Counted from the stretch's first letter, positions 41,930 to 52,975 are shown. The stretch is DNA of 64,000 nt from Bettongia penicillata ogilbyi (GCA_023548195.1 JAJHZJ010000416.1:2440396-2504395), one strand, 5' to 3'. The notes: generated from the sequence alone by a model not told the origin. Numbers and translations: made by a program.

Positions 41930-42190
41930 GAAAATGGAACACTCCCATATAACATAACATATTCATTAATACAGTAATATAGTTTAAAAAGGACTTTTAT
42001 GTATATGATCTCATTTGTTCTTAACCACAGTCCTCTGAGGAAGATGAAATAAGTAAATATGAACTCCATTTCATAGATGAAGAAACTCAGGGTCAGATGA
42101 GTCAAGTGCTTTGTCAAAGGATGGCTAAAAAGTAGTGGTTATGGGATTATGATCCGGGTCTTTTGACACCAAGTCTACTATAACCCTGAA
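41930..42190 (-). mobile_element. MIR/Mon1-type SINE
   Basis: TATGATCTCATTTGTTCTTA ACC, CCATTTCATAGATGAAGAAA CTCAGG, GTCAAGTGCTTTGTCAAAG: decayed antisense. Confidence 0.65.
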
Positions 42191-42639
42191 GCAGAAGTGA
42201 GGGTCTTCTGAGTCACCACGGCCTGACTCTAAAGAGTGCATGAACAGCCACTCAGTGGGTTGCATATTATCTTCCCCGAGACAGCCAAATGTGGGGCTGG
42301 TCTCTCAGAGCTTAGCCCCCATCTTTACTTCTTCCCTTCCATGTACAGGCTCCCAGTGTCTCCCCTCCTGAGTTGGGCATTGATCCCTAAAGGCAATTAC
42401 AATCTAACTTAGGTGCGGACTATGGGGAAAAATTATCCTTCCAGTCCCCCAGCATACCCCTGGCCAAATCATCAGACTGCTTTGTGGCTGTAGCAGGTGA
42501 CCCTTAGAGGAGGGCACCCTAGGAAGGCTGGTTCTATGCTGTGAAGCAGTGACCTGTAAGAGGACCCTCTTTACACCTTTTAATTTCAATGGGACAAAAG
42601 TTAGTTGCACAGGATGATCAGGCATGGATGGGTCTTGAT
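42191..42639. other. no recognised feature
   Basis: Unique-looking DNA. Confidence 0.3.
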
Positions 42640-43090
42640 CTGGATCATAGACATGATCACATCACCTGCCCTTCCGAGCTCTCCCTTCTTCTGAATTTCC
42701 CTGTTGTTGAGGACATCACCTCTTTTCCTATCATTTAGGTTCACAGCCTAAGTGTAAACTTTATTTCCTTACTCCCTTAATCCACGTATATAGTCAGTCA
42801 TCAGCTTTTGTCCTTTCTGCCTCTACAACACCTGTCCCCTTCTGTGCATTCATTTGAGTTCAGCATCTCATCACCTTTCACCTAGGCTGTTACAGTGGCC
42901 TCCTAATTAGTTAGCCAGTCAGTAAGCATTCATTAAGGTTATACTGTGGGCTATTTTGCTCCTTTCCAATTCATCCTCCAAACAACTGCTTAAGTGATTT
43001 TCCTAATATGCAAACATGACCATGTCACTCAATCAACTCAAGTGACTCCCTATTGATTCTGGGATCAAGTATTATTTAATTTTTGCCTTA
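42640..43090 (+). mobile_element. L2 LINE fragment (sense, ORF2-end region)
   Basis: GGCTGTTACAGTGGCCTCCT AATTAG, CCAATTCATCCTCCAAACAA, GACCATGTCACTCAATC and GTGACTCCCTATTGATTCTG: sense order of the blocks seen in antisense elsewhere. CAGTAAGCATTCATTAAGG near 42920 may be a small L2-end insertion. Confidence 0.6.
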
Positions 43091-43645
43091 TCTTTTTAGA
43101 TTTCTACTTTTTGTGTGTGGTTGATATGAAATAATACAATAATAAATAACACTCATTATAATACTACAGTATATACAGTTAACTCCTCAGTAAACATGTG
43201 CATATTGGATATGTGTGCTCAAAGTATTTATTTTTACCCATGAGCTTTGTAGTAAAAAAAAGTTTAGAGACCACCGAAATTGATCATATTTCCTCTCTAA
43301 CTGTGGCATTCCAGGCACTGTGGCACCTAGATAGGGGAGATACATTTGGACAATGAGTAGTTCTTCAGATCACAAAAATAGGTGACCCTTTCCTTTGCCA
43401 ACCTATAAAATTAGTTCTGGTAGGACTTAATAGCAAACAAAAAAACCCCAAAACACATAACAAAGGTTTCTTGCCCCTTCAAATTTCCTTTCTTCTTTGT
43501 GACTGGGAAATCTATCAAAGGAAACATGACATGAACCTGGTCTCTCTTTGCTGTGGAAAGTCATGCCATCTTGAGTTTTGTTCAAAAAGTGAACATTCAG
43601 AAATAGCTGAGGTTATTGTGCCTCTTACTGGAGAATCTCTATCAT
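43091..43645. other. no recognised feature
   Basis: AT-rich unique-looking DNA. Confidence 0.3.
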
Positions 43646-43649
43646 CAGT

Positions 43650-43830
43650 CTAGCAATGAAAAGGACCTTAGAGATCATGAGCTGGGCCACCTCATTTTAC
43701 AGATAAGGAAACTGAGACCCAAGGAAGTGAAACAATTTGTGTAAGGTTATATAGGAAGTAGTAAAGGTGGAATTCAAACTCAGGTCCTCTGAATAAAAAA
43801 TCAGCATTCTCTTTAATCTTTTTGTTAAGC
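43650..43830 (-). mobile_element. CORE-SINE (old)
   Basis: AAAAGGACCTTAGAGATCAT, CTCATTTTACAGATAAGGAA ACTGAGACCC, then TCAAACTCAGGTCCTCTGA. Confidence 0.7.
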
Positions 43831-44225
43831 ACTGATGACAACATGTCAGGTACTGTACCTCATTTTTTTTTCCTTCTTTCTCCTCTCTTTCTCTGATGCT
43901 TCATTTTTTGTGTTACTATTATGCCATACATGATACAACTGTGGAAGGCCCAAAAGGAAACCCAAAGTTATGAGTGTATAACTGGATGATTGACCATATG
44001 GTCTTTCTTTTGTTTTCAGGCAATCTGGTGGGGGGTCTTACTGGCTATGAGTCATCTGGTTGAAAATATCCTGGATACAGTTGTAAATAATCAATAACTA
44101 GGCTGCAATGTAGAAAATTAATTTCCTCTAAGAGAGGTGCTCAGCAAAGTATTGCCATAATGCAAAAGAAGAAAAACTTTCTACATTTACTTAAGATGCT
44201 ATAAATGTGTGTATTTTATGCCGTG
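43831..44225. other. no recognised feature
   Basis: Unique-looking DNA, T-rich at 43862-43885. Confidence 0.3.
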
Positions 44226-44345
44226 GTCTCCTCTCTCCTCTTCCCCTCCCTTCTTTCCCCTCCCCTCCCCTCCCCTCCCTTCTCCTTCCCTCTCCTCCCC
44301 TCCCTTCCCTCCCCTTCCTTCTTCTCTCCTCTCCTATCCCATCCT
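44226..44345 (+). repeat. polypyrimidine tract (CCCCT/CCTTC)n
   Basis: About 120 bp of nearly pure C/T, with CCCCTCCCCTCCCCTCCCCT at its core. Looser T/C-rich DNA runs on to about 44535. Confidence 0.93.
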
Positions 44346-44699
44346 AATTTGCTTTGTTTCCTCTTTTCTCTGTCTATCTCTAACATCACTCACACTTCTC
44401 ACCTTTTATCCTCTCTTCCTTGGCTTTTCTATTCCTTATTTCTGTCTATAGCCACCTCTCCCTTCCTTTGCTCCCTCTGTGCATTACATTTCTCTGCCTC
44501 TCTTTCCGTTTCATTCCCTTTCTCATGCCCCACTGACCTTGGATTTCCCAAAGTAAAATAGTATCGAAGCAGTGGGAACACCTACACAGGCAGACTCCCA
44601 GGTACCGCAGGGTTTAGTGGCACGCCCTCTCTCCCTCCCTCCCTTCCTCCACCAGCCATTGTGTAACCTGGCCAGGTAATATGGCTCAAATGGTCCATT
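44346..44699. other. pyrimidine-biased unique DNA
   Basis: Continuation of C/T bias to about 44535, then unique DNA. The Ser/Pro/Leu-rich frames (44205-44561) are compositional. Confidence 0.4.
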
Positions 44700-45200
44700 A
44701 TCTGAAGGATGTCTCATAACAGTGGGCGTTCTGACCTACTAAGCAACGTGAGCCATGGCAGTAACTACGCACACAGGCTAAGTGCAGGGCAGAGTTTCAG
44801 CCCTAAATCAGAATTACCCTGGATTCCTGGCACTTCAAACCAGATCGCTAATACCCAGTGATTTTATTAGAGTCTCTCTTATGGGCGGGGATTACTTTTC
44901 CCCTTTCTTAATGCTAGTTAAAAGGGGAAAATGAAAAGCTCCCTCCTCTGAAAAGAACTTTGGCAGGCAGACAGTAATGACCATGGAACAGACTGTTTAA
45001 ATATTATTTACATATTATTTGAAGTCTTGTGCCTGTTTGTGCTATGGTAAATGGCTGTTCAGTTTGCTATTCTTAGCAAGGTTAAGGCAATTAAATGGGG
45101 GGAAAAAAGATGAAAACCAAGGGCGAGCGGTGAGAGTGAGGACCAGAGGAGTGTCAGCCATTGAGGCTGCATCTCCAGGAGCTAAGTGAAGGGGAGAACT
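44700..45200. other. repeat-free block, candidate conserved noncoding element
   Basis: No transposon signature. It has CTGTTTAAATATTATTTACA (forkhead-like words), TAGTTAAAAGGGGAAAATG, GGCAATTAAATGGGG and retained CpG (GGGCGAGCGG). Regulatory texture only. Confidence 0.3.
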
Positions 45201-45754
45201 GAGAGATTAACTCACTGAATTTGATATGCCGGGATAACAGGGACCAAATAAGCTGCCTTTTCCACAATAACAGGTTATTGGCCTGAATTGTTGGACCATT
45301 GCCCCCACTCTCCACCTCTTTTTGCCCTCCCATAGCCACACAATCCAAGGTAGAATGAGTTCATGTAAGACTGCTAACAGTCTGCAATGTTTTCCAACCA
45401 GTAGCTATAAAAAGAAGGGGACAGAAAGGGATAAATAATGACAAGGTCACATGCTCCATTAGTAGCTATGCTAATAAAATTTTATATTTGTATACCAACA
45501 TGATACTATGCTAGTGTACTACTAATAATAACATGCTAATATAATATAACAATGAGCATTTTAAGAGGATAGTTTCCACCCCCACCCAGGTGGAGTAGAT
45601 ACCTACTGGAGGATTTATGGGAGAATATGCTTGAGACGGTTGTTATTGCAGGTAGGACCCACACTTTTGAGATCACAGATCTATCAAAGGATAGAGTAGG
45701 CTATCATGGAACTTGACTAGGAAGGAAAATTGGAGGGAGGTGAGGGAAAAAACT
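45201..45754. other. no recognised feature
   Basis: AT-rich unique-looking DNA with short TACTA/ATAAT iterations at 45470-45550. Confidence 0.3.
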
Positions 45755-45920
45755 TCTAACACTCTTGGAATCATGAAAACCCACGGTGTCCGATCTAGAA
45801 AAGCCCTTAGCAATCATCTCATTTAGCACTCTCATTTTTACACATGAGAAAACTGAGGCTTGGAAATGAAGTGACTTTCTGAGTTGTGCAGTTAGACATG
45901 ATCCAGAAAGTGTCTTTCTT
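45755..45920 (-). mobile_element. CORE-SINE (old)
   Basis: CTTGGAATCATGAAAACCCA, AATCATCTCATTTAGCACTC, CATGAGAAAACTGAGGCTTG: old antisense copy. Confidence 0.55.
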
Positions 45921-46404
45921 CCTGCTTTGTTTTTAATCACCTAAAAAGAAAATAAAAATGGACGTGGAATGAATCCATTTTCCTGCTAAACTGTGAGGAT
46001 TTCCCCTCTGCAATTGGAGGCATTTCTTGTCATATTTTAGTCAATAATGAGTTTGATACTGGTGATACTGGTTTCCAATGGAAATGCAACTAGGCTAGAA
46101 GTTGAAATGAGTCTCTTTTGCAAGTGGTTCGGATTATTTAGTTCAATTGGTTTGCTGCAATTTAGCATTTATTACATGGCTTGGCAGAAACATGGAGGGG
46201 ATAAGAAGCAGGGTTCTATGGATTTTGCACGGGTTCTGACACAGGCATGGGAAGTTCATGTTTAACTGGAGGTAGCATAACTGGCATGGGTGGCTCACAG
46301 AGCCCAGATTGTTGAAATGAGTGTGGGGACTTACACAAAGGGTGATAGGAGTCAACACCATTGCCCATGAGAAGGGTTAGAACCATATAGTGCGATGCAG
46401 TGCC
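45921..46404. other. no recognised feature
   Basis: Unique-looking DNA. A GATACTGGTGATACTGG direct iteration lies near 46055. Confidence 0.3.
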
Positions 46405-46600
46405 TTCTGGAAGTCAGATGATATAAGATTGAATCTTTGTTTTAGCATAGTTTTAGCTATATGAACTTGGACAATAATATAATTGCCTTGTGCCTCAGTT
46501 TCCTCATCTGTGCAATGAATAAAATAATGTGCACACACAGTTATTGTGAGAAAAGTGTTATAGTGCAAACCTATTTAATATAGGTTCTTAATTATATGTA
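46405..46600 (+). mobile_element. MIR-type SINE
   Basis: GCCTTGTGCCTCAGTTTCCT CATCTGTGCAATG, then ACAGTTATTGTGAGAAAAGT. Confidence 0.65.
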
Positions 46601-46724
46601 AATATAAAATAATATAGAAATAAAAATATAAAGAAATTCTTACTGTGATTATGGGAGGTGTTCATAATTGCCATTACTTCTTAGATTTGACTTGGTAAGA
46701 TAGGAGGGACTGTGTGACACCCTG

Positions 46725-46890
46725 GGGAATAAAACCCCACTGGTTCTGGTGTCTGAGGAGGTGAGTTCAAATCCCACCTTTAGCATATAGTAGCTATGTG
46801 ACTTTGAGCAAGTCACTTAACTTTACTAGGACTTCTGAAGGAGTTGGATAAGATAGATATTAAGGTTGCTTCCAGTTTTATTATTTTATG
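46725..46890 (+). mobile_element. MIR/THER-type SINE
   Basis: GAGTTCAAATCCCACC, CTATGTGACTTTGAGCAAGT CACTTAAC, then TTAAGGTTGCTTCCAG. Confidence 0.75.
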
Positions 46891-46946
46891 TGCCTTTCAG
46901 AGACATTGATTTCCTCAGAGGCACCATATTGGCAATCCTTCTAGAT

Positions 46947-47127
46947 CAGGGGTTCTTAACTTGGGACTTATAAACTTTTTTTTAAGTTTTGATAGTTATA
47001 GGTCAATGTAATTGGTTTCCTTTGTAACCTTATATTTGAAAAAAAGATTCTGAGGAGTCTACAAGTTTCAACCAGACTGCCCAAGGGAGCCCATGAAAAA
47101 AGAAAAAAAAAAGATTAAGAACCACTG
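46947..47127 (+). mobile_element. short hAT-like DNA transposon with imperfect 8-bp target duplication
   Basis: Ends CAGGGGTTCTTAACTTGGGA and ..AAAGATTAAGAACCACTG are inverted repeats. The flanks TTCTAGAT (46939-46946) and CTGTAGAT (47128-47135) match at 6 of 8 positions, as expected for an old hAT target duplication. At 181 bp it is a non-autonomous MITE; relative of 5233-5424. Confidence 0.75.
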
Positions 47128-47250
47128 CTGTAGATGGTAAGCCCCTTGAAGACAAGCACTTTGCCTCTCTCATCTTTGTAACCATCTTCTTCTTTACCCA
47201 GCAGAGGAACTGACATAAAATAAACATCAGTAAATATTTGTTAGATGAAG
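47128..47250 (+). mobile_element. L2 LINE 3' end
   Basis: GATGGTAAGCCCCTTGAAGA CAAGCAC, then AACATCAGTAAATATTTGTT AGATGAA. Starts right at the hAT target duplication, so the hAT probably landed in the L2. Confidence 0.65.
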
Positions 47251-48280
47251 GCAACTCTGGCTAGAATTCCCATCCTTGTATCTGAGAGCACAATTTAGCA
47301 CTTTTTGCACAATGTGCCCTTAGTTATCCAGAAGGGTGCTCTTGGAAGACTGCGCTATGGAATCCAATCTTCCTTTTTTTATGACCATCCATACAGCATG
47401 GGTACGCTGATGGGAATCCCATATGCACTATGGGAGGCAAATAGATCTTAGCATCTTGTGGACTATTTGTTAGTGTCTGAACTTTCCATACACCTGGTTT
47501 TGTTTTCCTCTCTTAAAGAATCTGACCAGTGGCCAAGTGCTCATGAACGAGTTGTATTTAAAATGTACCTTTAAGGAATAAGGAAATGTTAGGTTTGAAT
47601 AACTTCCTTCCTCTCTAGTGCCCTTTTGATTCTCCATCCAGCAAGAGGCCTGAACTCTGAGCACCTCTTTAAGTATTCAGACATGTATGAGGGAACAGAA
47701 GGGGCAATCAAATTACCTGAACACTGAACACTGGGCCACTCAAGAGGGCTTTTTCAAGATGACAGTTTCAGCTTCCAAAGAGGCGTGCAAACTGGAATAA
47801 TGAAATGTTCCATTTGGTTACATTCCTGGCTAGCAGGAGAGGACTGCCTCCGAATGGGGAAAAAGGTGGGGAATTTTTAGCCTGATTTCTGTGATGCTGA
47901 TAAGCAGTAATTTTTGCAGAGGGGGGAAAAATAATCGAGTGCAATGAAACCATTTTCATAATACCATGGGAATGAGTTATTGGTTGAGGTAAGGCACAGT
48001 TACTAATGGTTGCCTGAGCTTTCATCTCCATCTTTCATGGGCCAGGCAGACATTTTTATAGTGCTGACACAAAAAGAGAGAGTTTACGCTGCTTCCATTC
48101 TCAATCTGTCAACAGTTAGGTTAAAATGCCACTTCAGGATTACTTTTGATCTGATTTCCATTCCAACTTGGTACAGGACCTCGAGGTCCACCACTGGAAA
48201 CTGTGTGACTTCTGGGGCTCTCATCATGCAATATTTTCAGACTATTAATGGTTAGGAAGGAAGAGGAAAGGAAAGTGAAT
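47251..48280. other. repeat-free 1-kb block, candidate conserved noncoding element
   Basis: No recognised transposon over 1 kb. 47800-48250 has varied composition with words such as GATAAGCAGTAATTTTTGCA, AAATAATCGAGTGCAATGAA ACC and GACCTCGAGGTCC (a 12-bp palindrome-like site near 48179). Frames of 81-87 codons on both strands lack coding signatures. Confidence 0.3.
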
Positions 48281-48864
48281 TTATTTTTACCCGCTCTAGG
48301 GAGAAAGTAACATTTCTTCTTCTCTTTAATCCCCCAGACTCTGTCCTACCTGTAACACAGTACTCTCAGAGCCCTTTCTAAGTGCCAGGTCCAAAAAAAA
48401 AAAGGGATTCTTCTTGGTTCTTTGTTTCTGATCTATGCCTACCTTTGAAAGTGCAGACCTCATATAGAAATGAAACTGAAAACCTACTTGATGACACCAT
48501 CTCCACCCCAGCCCCTGCTGACAGAGAGCCCCTAGAACTTTTGAAGGCAGATTCCTCCTCCTCTTTCACGGTACTCCATTCTAGCTCCTGTTGGAGTTTA
48601 GAGAGCTACAGGTCAGGAAATACTGATGGGAGGGGAGCCAGGTGCAACAAGTGAACAAAACATATTTGGTTCATTCTCTGCCTCCTTTGCAAATCCAGAT
48701 CTTCCTCTTCAGAGCTATTTTTGATCTTGGTGAACTAAGCAGCTATGAATACAAAAACAATGTTTTCTGGAATGTGGTTTCCATTTTGAACTAAAAAAGA
48801 TGTTGTATAAGGAAAAATCAACAGGTCAGATATATTTTTGTTGAACACAAGCTAATGTTTGCAC
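48281..48864. other. no recognised feature
   Basis: Unique-looking DNA with an A11 run at about 48394-48404. Confidence 0.3.
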
Positions 48865-48990
48865 AGTATCATAGGTTCTGACATAAAACCTTAGGGGGTG
48901 ATCTACTCCAATGCCCTTGTCTTACAGTTGACCAAAGTCACCCACATAGCATGGAACAGACCTTTAGACCCAAACATATAAAATTTCCCA
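48865..48990 (-). mobile_element. old CORE-SINE fragment
   Basis: TCATAGGTTCTGACATAAAA CCTTAGGGGGTGATCTACTC CAATGCC resembles the old SINE head; the rest is decayed. Confidence 0.4.
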
Positions 48991-49570
48991 CTGCCCCAAT
49001 ATGTCTCTTTGTAAAGAAAATTTCCAATAGATCTAACTGTGTAGAAAGATCTTGGTGTTTGGTATAGATTGCTGGGATTCTTTTGGCTTCCTAGAACCCA
49101 GTTACCTTATTTTTCTTTTATACACTTTGGGGAAGGAGGAAAGGAGCAGAGACTGGATAATTCCCTTCCACTCTTCTCTCTCCTCTTTGGCCCTTCCTTT
49201 GGGCTCTGAGTCCATGTGGCATAAATGGTAATGATAGGTACTGAGAGGATGCTGGAATGTGGAATGAGAAAGAAGATGGGCCATTTTGTGCTAAACAGAA
49301 TCGTCTTTGGTTTTTGAAATGAGCAATTAACTTGTTGCTTTCCCTGATCATATTGAATGATAGAAATTCATGCCATGGCTATTTAGAATTTATTAACACT
49401 TGCTATTTGCAGAGCACCATTTTCAGGAGATGGAAAAATACTCATTATGGGACTGTGGGGACTTGAAGTTGTCCCTCTCTCCTCTGAACTTTTATGTTCA
49501 TTTTCTACCCTCCTCTAATTGAGTATTTATCACATAAAATCTTGTATTAATAATATGTGCATATACCTTG
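48991..49570. other. no recognised feature
   Basis: Unique-looking DNA. Confidence 0.3.
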
Positions 49571-49574
49571 TTCT

Positions 49575-49665
49575 TCCAGTTAAATTTGAAACTCTTTGAG
49601 TGCAAGGAGCATCTCTTATATTTTTTTTTTCTGTCCCCTACAGCTCATAGCATAGGCATTGCTTT
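49575..49665 (+). mobile_element. L2 LINE 3' fragment
   Basis: TTGAAACTCTTTGAGTGCAA GGAGCAT, then CTACAGCTCATAGCATAGGC. Confidence 0.5.
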
Positions 49666-49711
49666 TGCTATGAGGCCCAATTCTGCACTGGTTGAGCTGG
49701 TGGTCTAAGTG

Positions 49712-49966
49712 GTGTGTGTGTTTGTCCTTCATTGCTGAAGAAGATCATGCCATCAGAGAAATAATGACATGACTTGCACTTGACTTTGTTTTGAGTGAGG
49801 GAGGGCTGTGCAGGTCACCAACCTCACTTCTCCTCCAGAGCCATCTGAATCCAGTGACCAGATATTCATCAGAATGACTGGAGATGACCCAGGATGAGGT
49901 AATTGGGGTTAAGTGACTTGCCCAAGGTTACACAGCTAGTGAGTATCAATCAAGTGTCTAAGTGGT
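49712..49966 (+). mobile_element. WALLSI-like SINE
   Basis: GTGTGTGTGTTTGTCCTTCA TTGCTGAAGAAGATCATGCC, AGTGAGGGAGGGCTGTGCAG, AGAATGACTGGAGATGACCC, then GGGTTAAGTGACTTGCCCAA GGTTACACAGCTAGTGAGT. This is the better-preserved relative of 1822-1990. The family name is uncertain. Confidence 0.75.
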
Positions 49967-50014
49967 AAAAGGAGAGAGGACTAAGAGAATAGTCAGGAAA
50001 GACCCACATAAAAG

Positions 50015-50112
50015 AGAATCATAGATTTCTAAGGCTAAAAAGAACCTTAGAGGTCACTCAGTCCAAACCCAGTCATTTTACTGGAGAGGAAATTGAGGTC
50101 CAGAGAATGGTA
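50015..50112 (-). mobile_element. old CORE-SINE fragment
   Basis: GAATCATAGATTTCTAAGGC, GAACCTTAGAGGTCACTCAG TCC, GAGGAAATTGAGGTCCAGAG. Confidence 0.6.
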
Positions 50113-50310
50113 GATGAATTTTATTGGAATTTAGTTACTTTGGGGACTCTAACTGTGATATCATTAGACCTTTACTGGCTATATTCTCTACACAAGACCT
50201 TCCTCTGGCACCCTCTCACATTATGACAAGGCTTTGCCAATGGAGCAAGAGCTTCAGCAGGTGGTACCTGGATGATTTTGATGGTGATGGTGACAAAGAT
50301 GATAACAAAA

Positions 50311-50660
50311 CTAGTATTTATATAGTGCTTTAAAGTTTTCATGGTGCTTTATATATATTATCTGATTTGATTCTAATAGCTGGCAGTTATATAATATCTT
50401 GAGGTTTGTAAAATATTTTATAGAATTTATAGAAGTTATCTCATTTGCCCCTAATAGCTGGTATTTGTAGAGCCCTTTAGGGTTTACAAAGCACATTATA
50501 TATTATCTCTTATGTAGAAATAGTATTATTACCCCCATTTTACAGATAGGAAAACTGAGTGAAGGAAAGGGGCTTCAGAAGGGTTACACAGTAAGTGTCT
50601 GAGTAAGGATTTGAACTCAGTCCTTCCTGATTCCTATCCAGCACCATCTCCATTTTGCGT
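50311..50660 (-). mobile_element. Mon1-type SINE with a triplicated 3' segment
   Basis: Three tandem units of 69, 78 and about 59 bp (50311-50379, 50380-50457, 50458-50516) each open CTAGTATTTATA / CTGGCAGTTATA / CTGGTATTTGTA and carry a ..CTTTA..GTTT..TTAT..ATCTC core. A single normal remainder follows (TACCCCCATTTTACAGATAG; CACAGTAAGTGTCTGAG; GATTTGAACTCAGTCC). Confidence 0.75.
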
Positions 50661-50817
50661 CTAACTAGATTTTTTTTTTAAAGAAAGGTTTTCGTGAAGA
50701 GCCCGGTGATTGGCAGTCTATCTGTCACCCAATGACAAGTGGAGAAGCTTATCATCAGGTTTGGTACACGGTGCTGAATTTTTTTAGCCATGGAAGCTCT
50801 GGAAGAGAATAACTTCT

Positions 50818-51054
50818 AGCAGTTAACATTTACATTGTGTTTACAAGTTTGCAAAGCACTTTATTTGTCATCCTAGATGATCATCATTGACCCTTTGAGG
50901 TGGCTATTATTGTTTCCATTTTATAATTGAAGAAACTGTAGCAGAGATGTTAAATGACTTGCCTGGAGTCACATAGTATATTTCTGAGGCGGGATTTGAA
51001 TTCAGGACTTCATGACTGAGCACTCAGCATTCAGTCTACCATGTCACCTAGCTG
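50818..51054 (-). mobile_element. Mon1-type CORE-SINE
   Basis: GCAGTTAACATTTACATTGT, GTTTGCAAAGCACTTTATTT, AATTGAAGAAACTGTAGCAG, GGCGGGATTTGAATTCAGG, ending CATGTCACCTAGCTG. Near full length antisense. Confidence 0.88.
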
Positions 51055-51620
51055 TACCAGACACAGAGTGGGTTTGCCAAAGCAATGACAAATTCTGATA
51101 ATGTTGAAGTAACGATTAGAAAATGAGAATGGAAAAAAAACCAGTTTTGTATGAATTTGAGAGAAGTATGATTTCTTCAACTTTATGAACACTTGCTTTC
51201 TAAGACCACAGAACTTAGAAGTGGCGAAGACGAGATCTGAGTCCAGCTCTCCTGAAGCACAGGCATGTGCTCTTTGTATATCACATTGCAATGACCAGCA
51301 CAGAAATATATGGGGAAAACAGGAGACAGAAATGGGGGGCATAAAAAAGGAGAACTGGAATCATAATGGGTTGGGGCACCATTACTGATCATGGTAGCAT
51401 GTTTCTAAATGGGAGAGCTAATAGGTGTTGGAGTAAAATGAGGCCCATAAACTTTGGCTTCTGTTAGAGGCTATGTTTAGAAAGAAGGTGGGGTTCAAGA
51501 CAATGAATCTCCTAGTTATTCTAGTTCAATTCCCTTTGGGAATTTGCATCTGTGTGACTCATACTCCTTAGCAGGCAAAGGTAGGGTATAGTATATTTTA
51601 AATGATGATCTCTATACGAG
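51055..51620. other. no recognised feature
   Basis: Unique-looking DNA. Overlapping opposed frames (103 codons minus, 67 plus) without motifs. Confidence 0.3.
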
Positions 51621-51622
51621 AA

Positions 51623-51882
51623 GGGCAGCTGGATGAGCACAGTAGATAGAGCACTGGACCTGGAGTCAGGAAGATTCATCTTCTTGAGTTCAAATCTGCC
51701 CTCAGACACTTAGTATCTGTGTGACCCTGGGCAAGTCACTTAACCCTATTTGCCTCAGTTTCCCCATCTGTAAAATGAGCTGGAGAAGGAAATGGCAAAC
51801 TACTCAAGTATCTCTGCCAAGAAAACCCAAGATGATGTCATAAAGAGGTGGACATGACTGAAACAACTGAACAAGGACAACA
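51623..51882 (+). mobile_element. MAR1-type SINE, full length
   Basis: GGGCAGCTGGATGAGCACAG, GAGTTCAAATCTGCCCTCAG (B box), CTGTGTGACCCTGGGCAAGT, AAAATGAGCTGGAGAAGGAA ATGGC, then GGACATGACTGAAACAACTG. An extra TCATCTTCTT lies in the head. Confidence 0.92.
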
Positions 51883-52090
51883 CATAGAAGAAGGACCTCA
51901 ATAGGAAGTATATGATTAGAGAAGGAAGAGGTCCACAAAGTGGGGAGCATGAGGGATAAGAGCTGAATAGTTTGAGTACTCTCCTGGTTCCCACAGGATC
52001 TAAAGAAGCTTTGAGAAAGACCCCTACCTCCATAGGTGAATCCTCTATGGATAATATATGAAAGAATATGGGGAATAATTAGCTAGGATG

Positions 52091-52225
52091 GGGGCAGTTA
52101 GGTGGCATAGTGGATAGAGCACTGGCCCTGGAGCCAGAAGGACCTGAGTTCAAATACAGCCCTAGATACTTACTAGTTGTGTGACCCTGGGCAAGTCACT
52201 TGACCCTGATTGCCTCCAAAAAAAA
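52091..52225 (+). mobile_element. short marsupial tRNA-type SINE with A-tail
   Basis: GGGCAGTTAGGTGGCATAGT GGATAGAGCACTGGCCCTGG (A-box region), GAGTTCAAATACAGCCC (B-box region), CACTTGACCCTGATTGCCTC, then A8. Lacks the CORE/MIR 3' half and is one of the least diverged SINEs here, so probably among the youngest. Confidence 0.9.
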
Positions 52226-52294
52226 TTTAGGAAGGCATGAACAGGTCACAAATCATACCAGTGGAGGAAACACTGTCTTTGGCTCTTTTTTGTA

Positions 52295-52365
52295 CCCCTT
52301 GCATGTAGCATAGTACCTGGCACATAATGGGTGCTTCATAAATGTTTATTGATCGATTGATCTTT
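52295..52365 (+). mobile_element. L2 LINE 3' end
   Basis: GCATAGTACCTGGCACATAA TGGGTGC, then TTCATAAATGTTTATTGATC GATTGATC. Confidence 0.65.
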
Positions 52366-52717
52366 GATATCTCTGGTTTGAGCTGGGATTGGTAGTTAGA
52401 TGAACAACTAATAGATCTCATCCATTGGAACATAGATCTTGGAAACTAACTCTACACAGACAATGACTTGGACTTGGAATTGAAAAGGAGTGTGGAAGTG
52501 ACCGCTAGGAGAAATTGTAAAGGCTTTTAAAATGAAATAACCCAAGGCTTCTCCTTAAAACCAAGGCCCACCTTTTCAACAACACCATTCTTCTGGCAAT
52601 GCTGTATGACTGCTTGTCATGGAACTCCATGGTCTTTGAAGAATTGTAATGGAAGATCTCCCAAAGGGCAATGGAGAGCTGTGCACTAGGGCTGAGCAGG
52701 TTGCACACATTCCAAAT
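52366..52717. other. no recognised feature
   Basis: Unique-looking DNA. Confidence 0.3.
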
Positions 52718-52975
52718 GACAGCCAGATGGCATAGTGATTAGAGCTCTGCACCTAGAATCAGGAAGACCTGCATTCAAATTTAGCTTCAGAAACTTAATA
52801 ACTGTGTGACCCTAGGCAAGTCATCTAATCTCTGTCTGCCTCTGATTCCTCACCTGTAAAATGGGGATGATAATAATAATACCTACATGCCAAGGTTGTT
52901 GTGAGGACCAAATTAGATAGTATCTGCAAAGTTCTTAGTCCAATGCCAGAGGTGCTTAATAAATGCTTGTTCCTG
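52718..52975 (+). mobile_element. Mon1-type CORE-SINE, full length
   Basis: GACAGCCAGATGGCATAGTG, GACCTGCATTCAAATTTAGC, CTAGGCAAGTCATCTAATCT, AGGTTGTTGTGAGGACCAAA, GCTTAATAAATGCTTGTTCC. Confidence 0.9.

Noticed and set aside
44205..44561. 118-codon Ser/Pro/Leu-rich frame
   Set aside because: Follows the polypyrimidine tract; compositional artefact.
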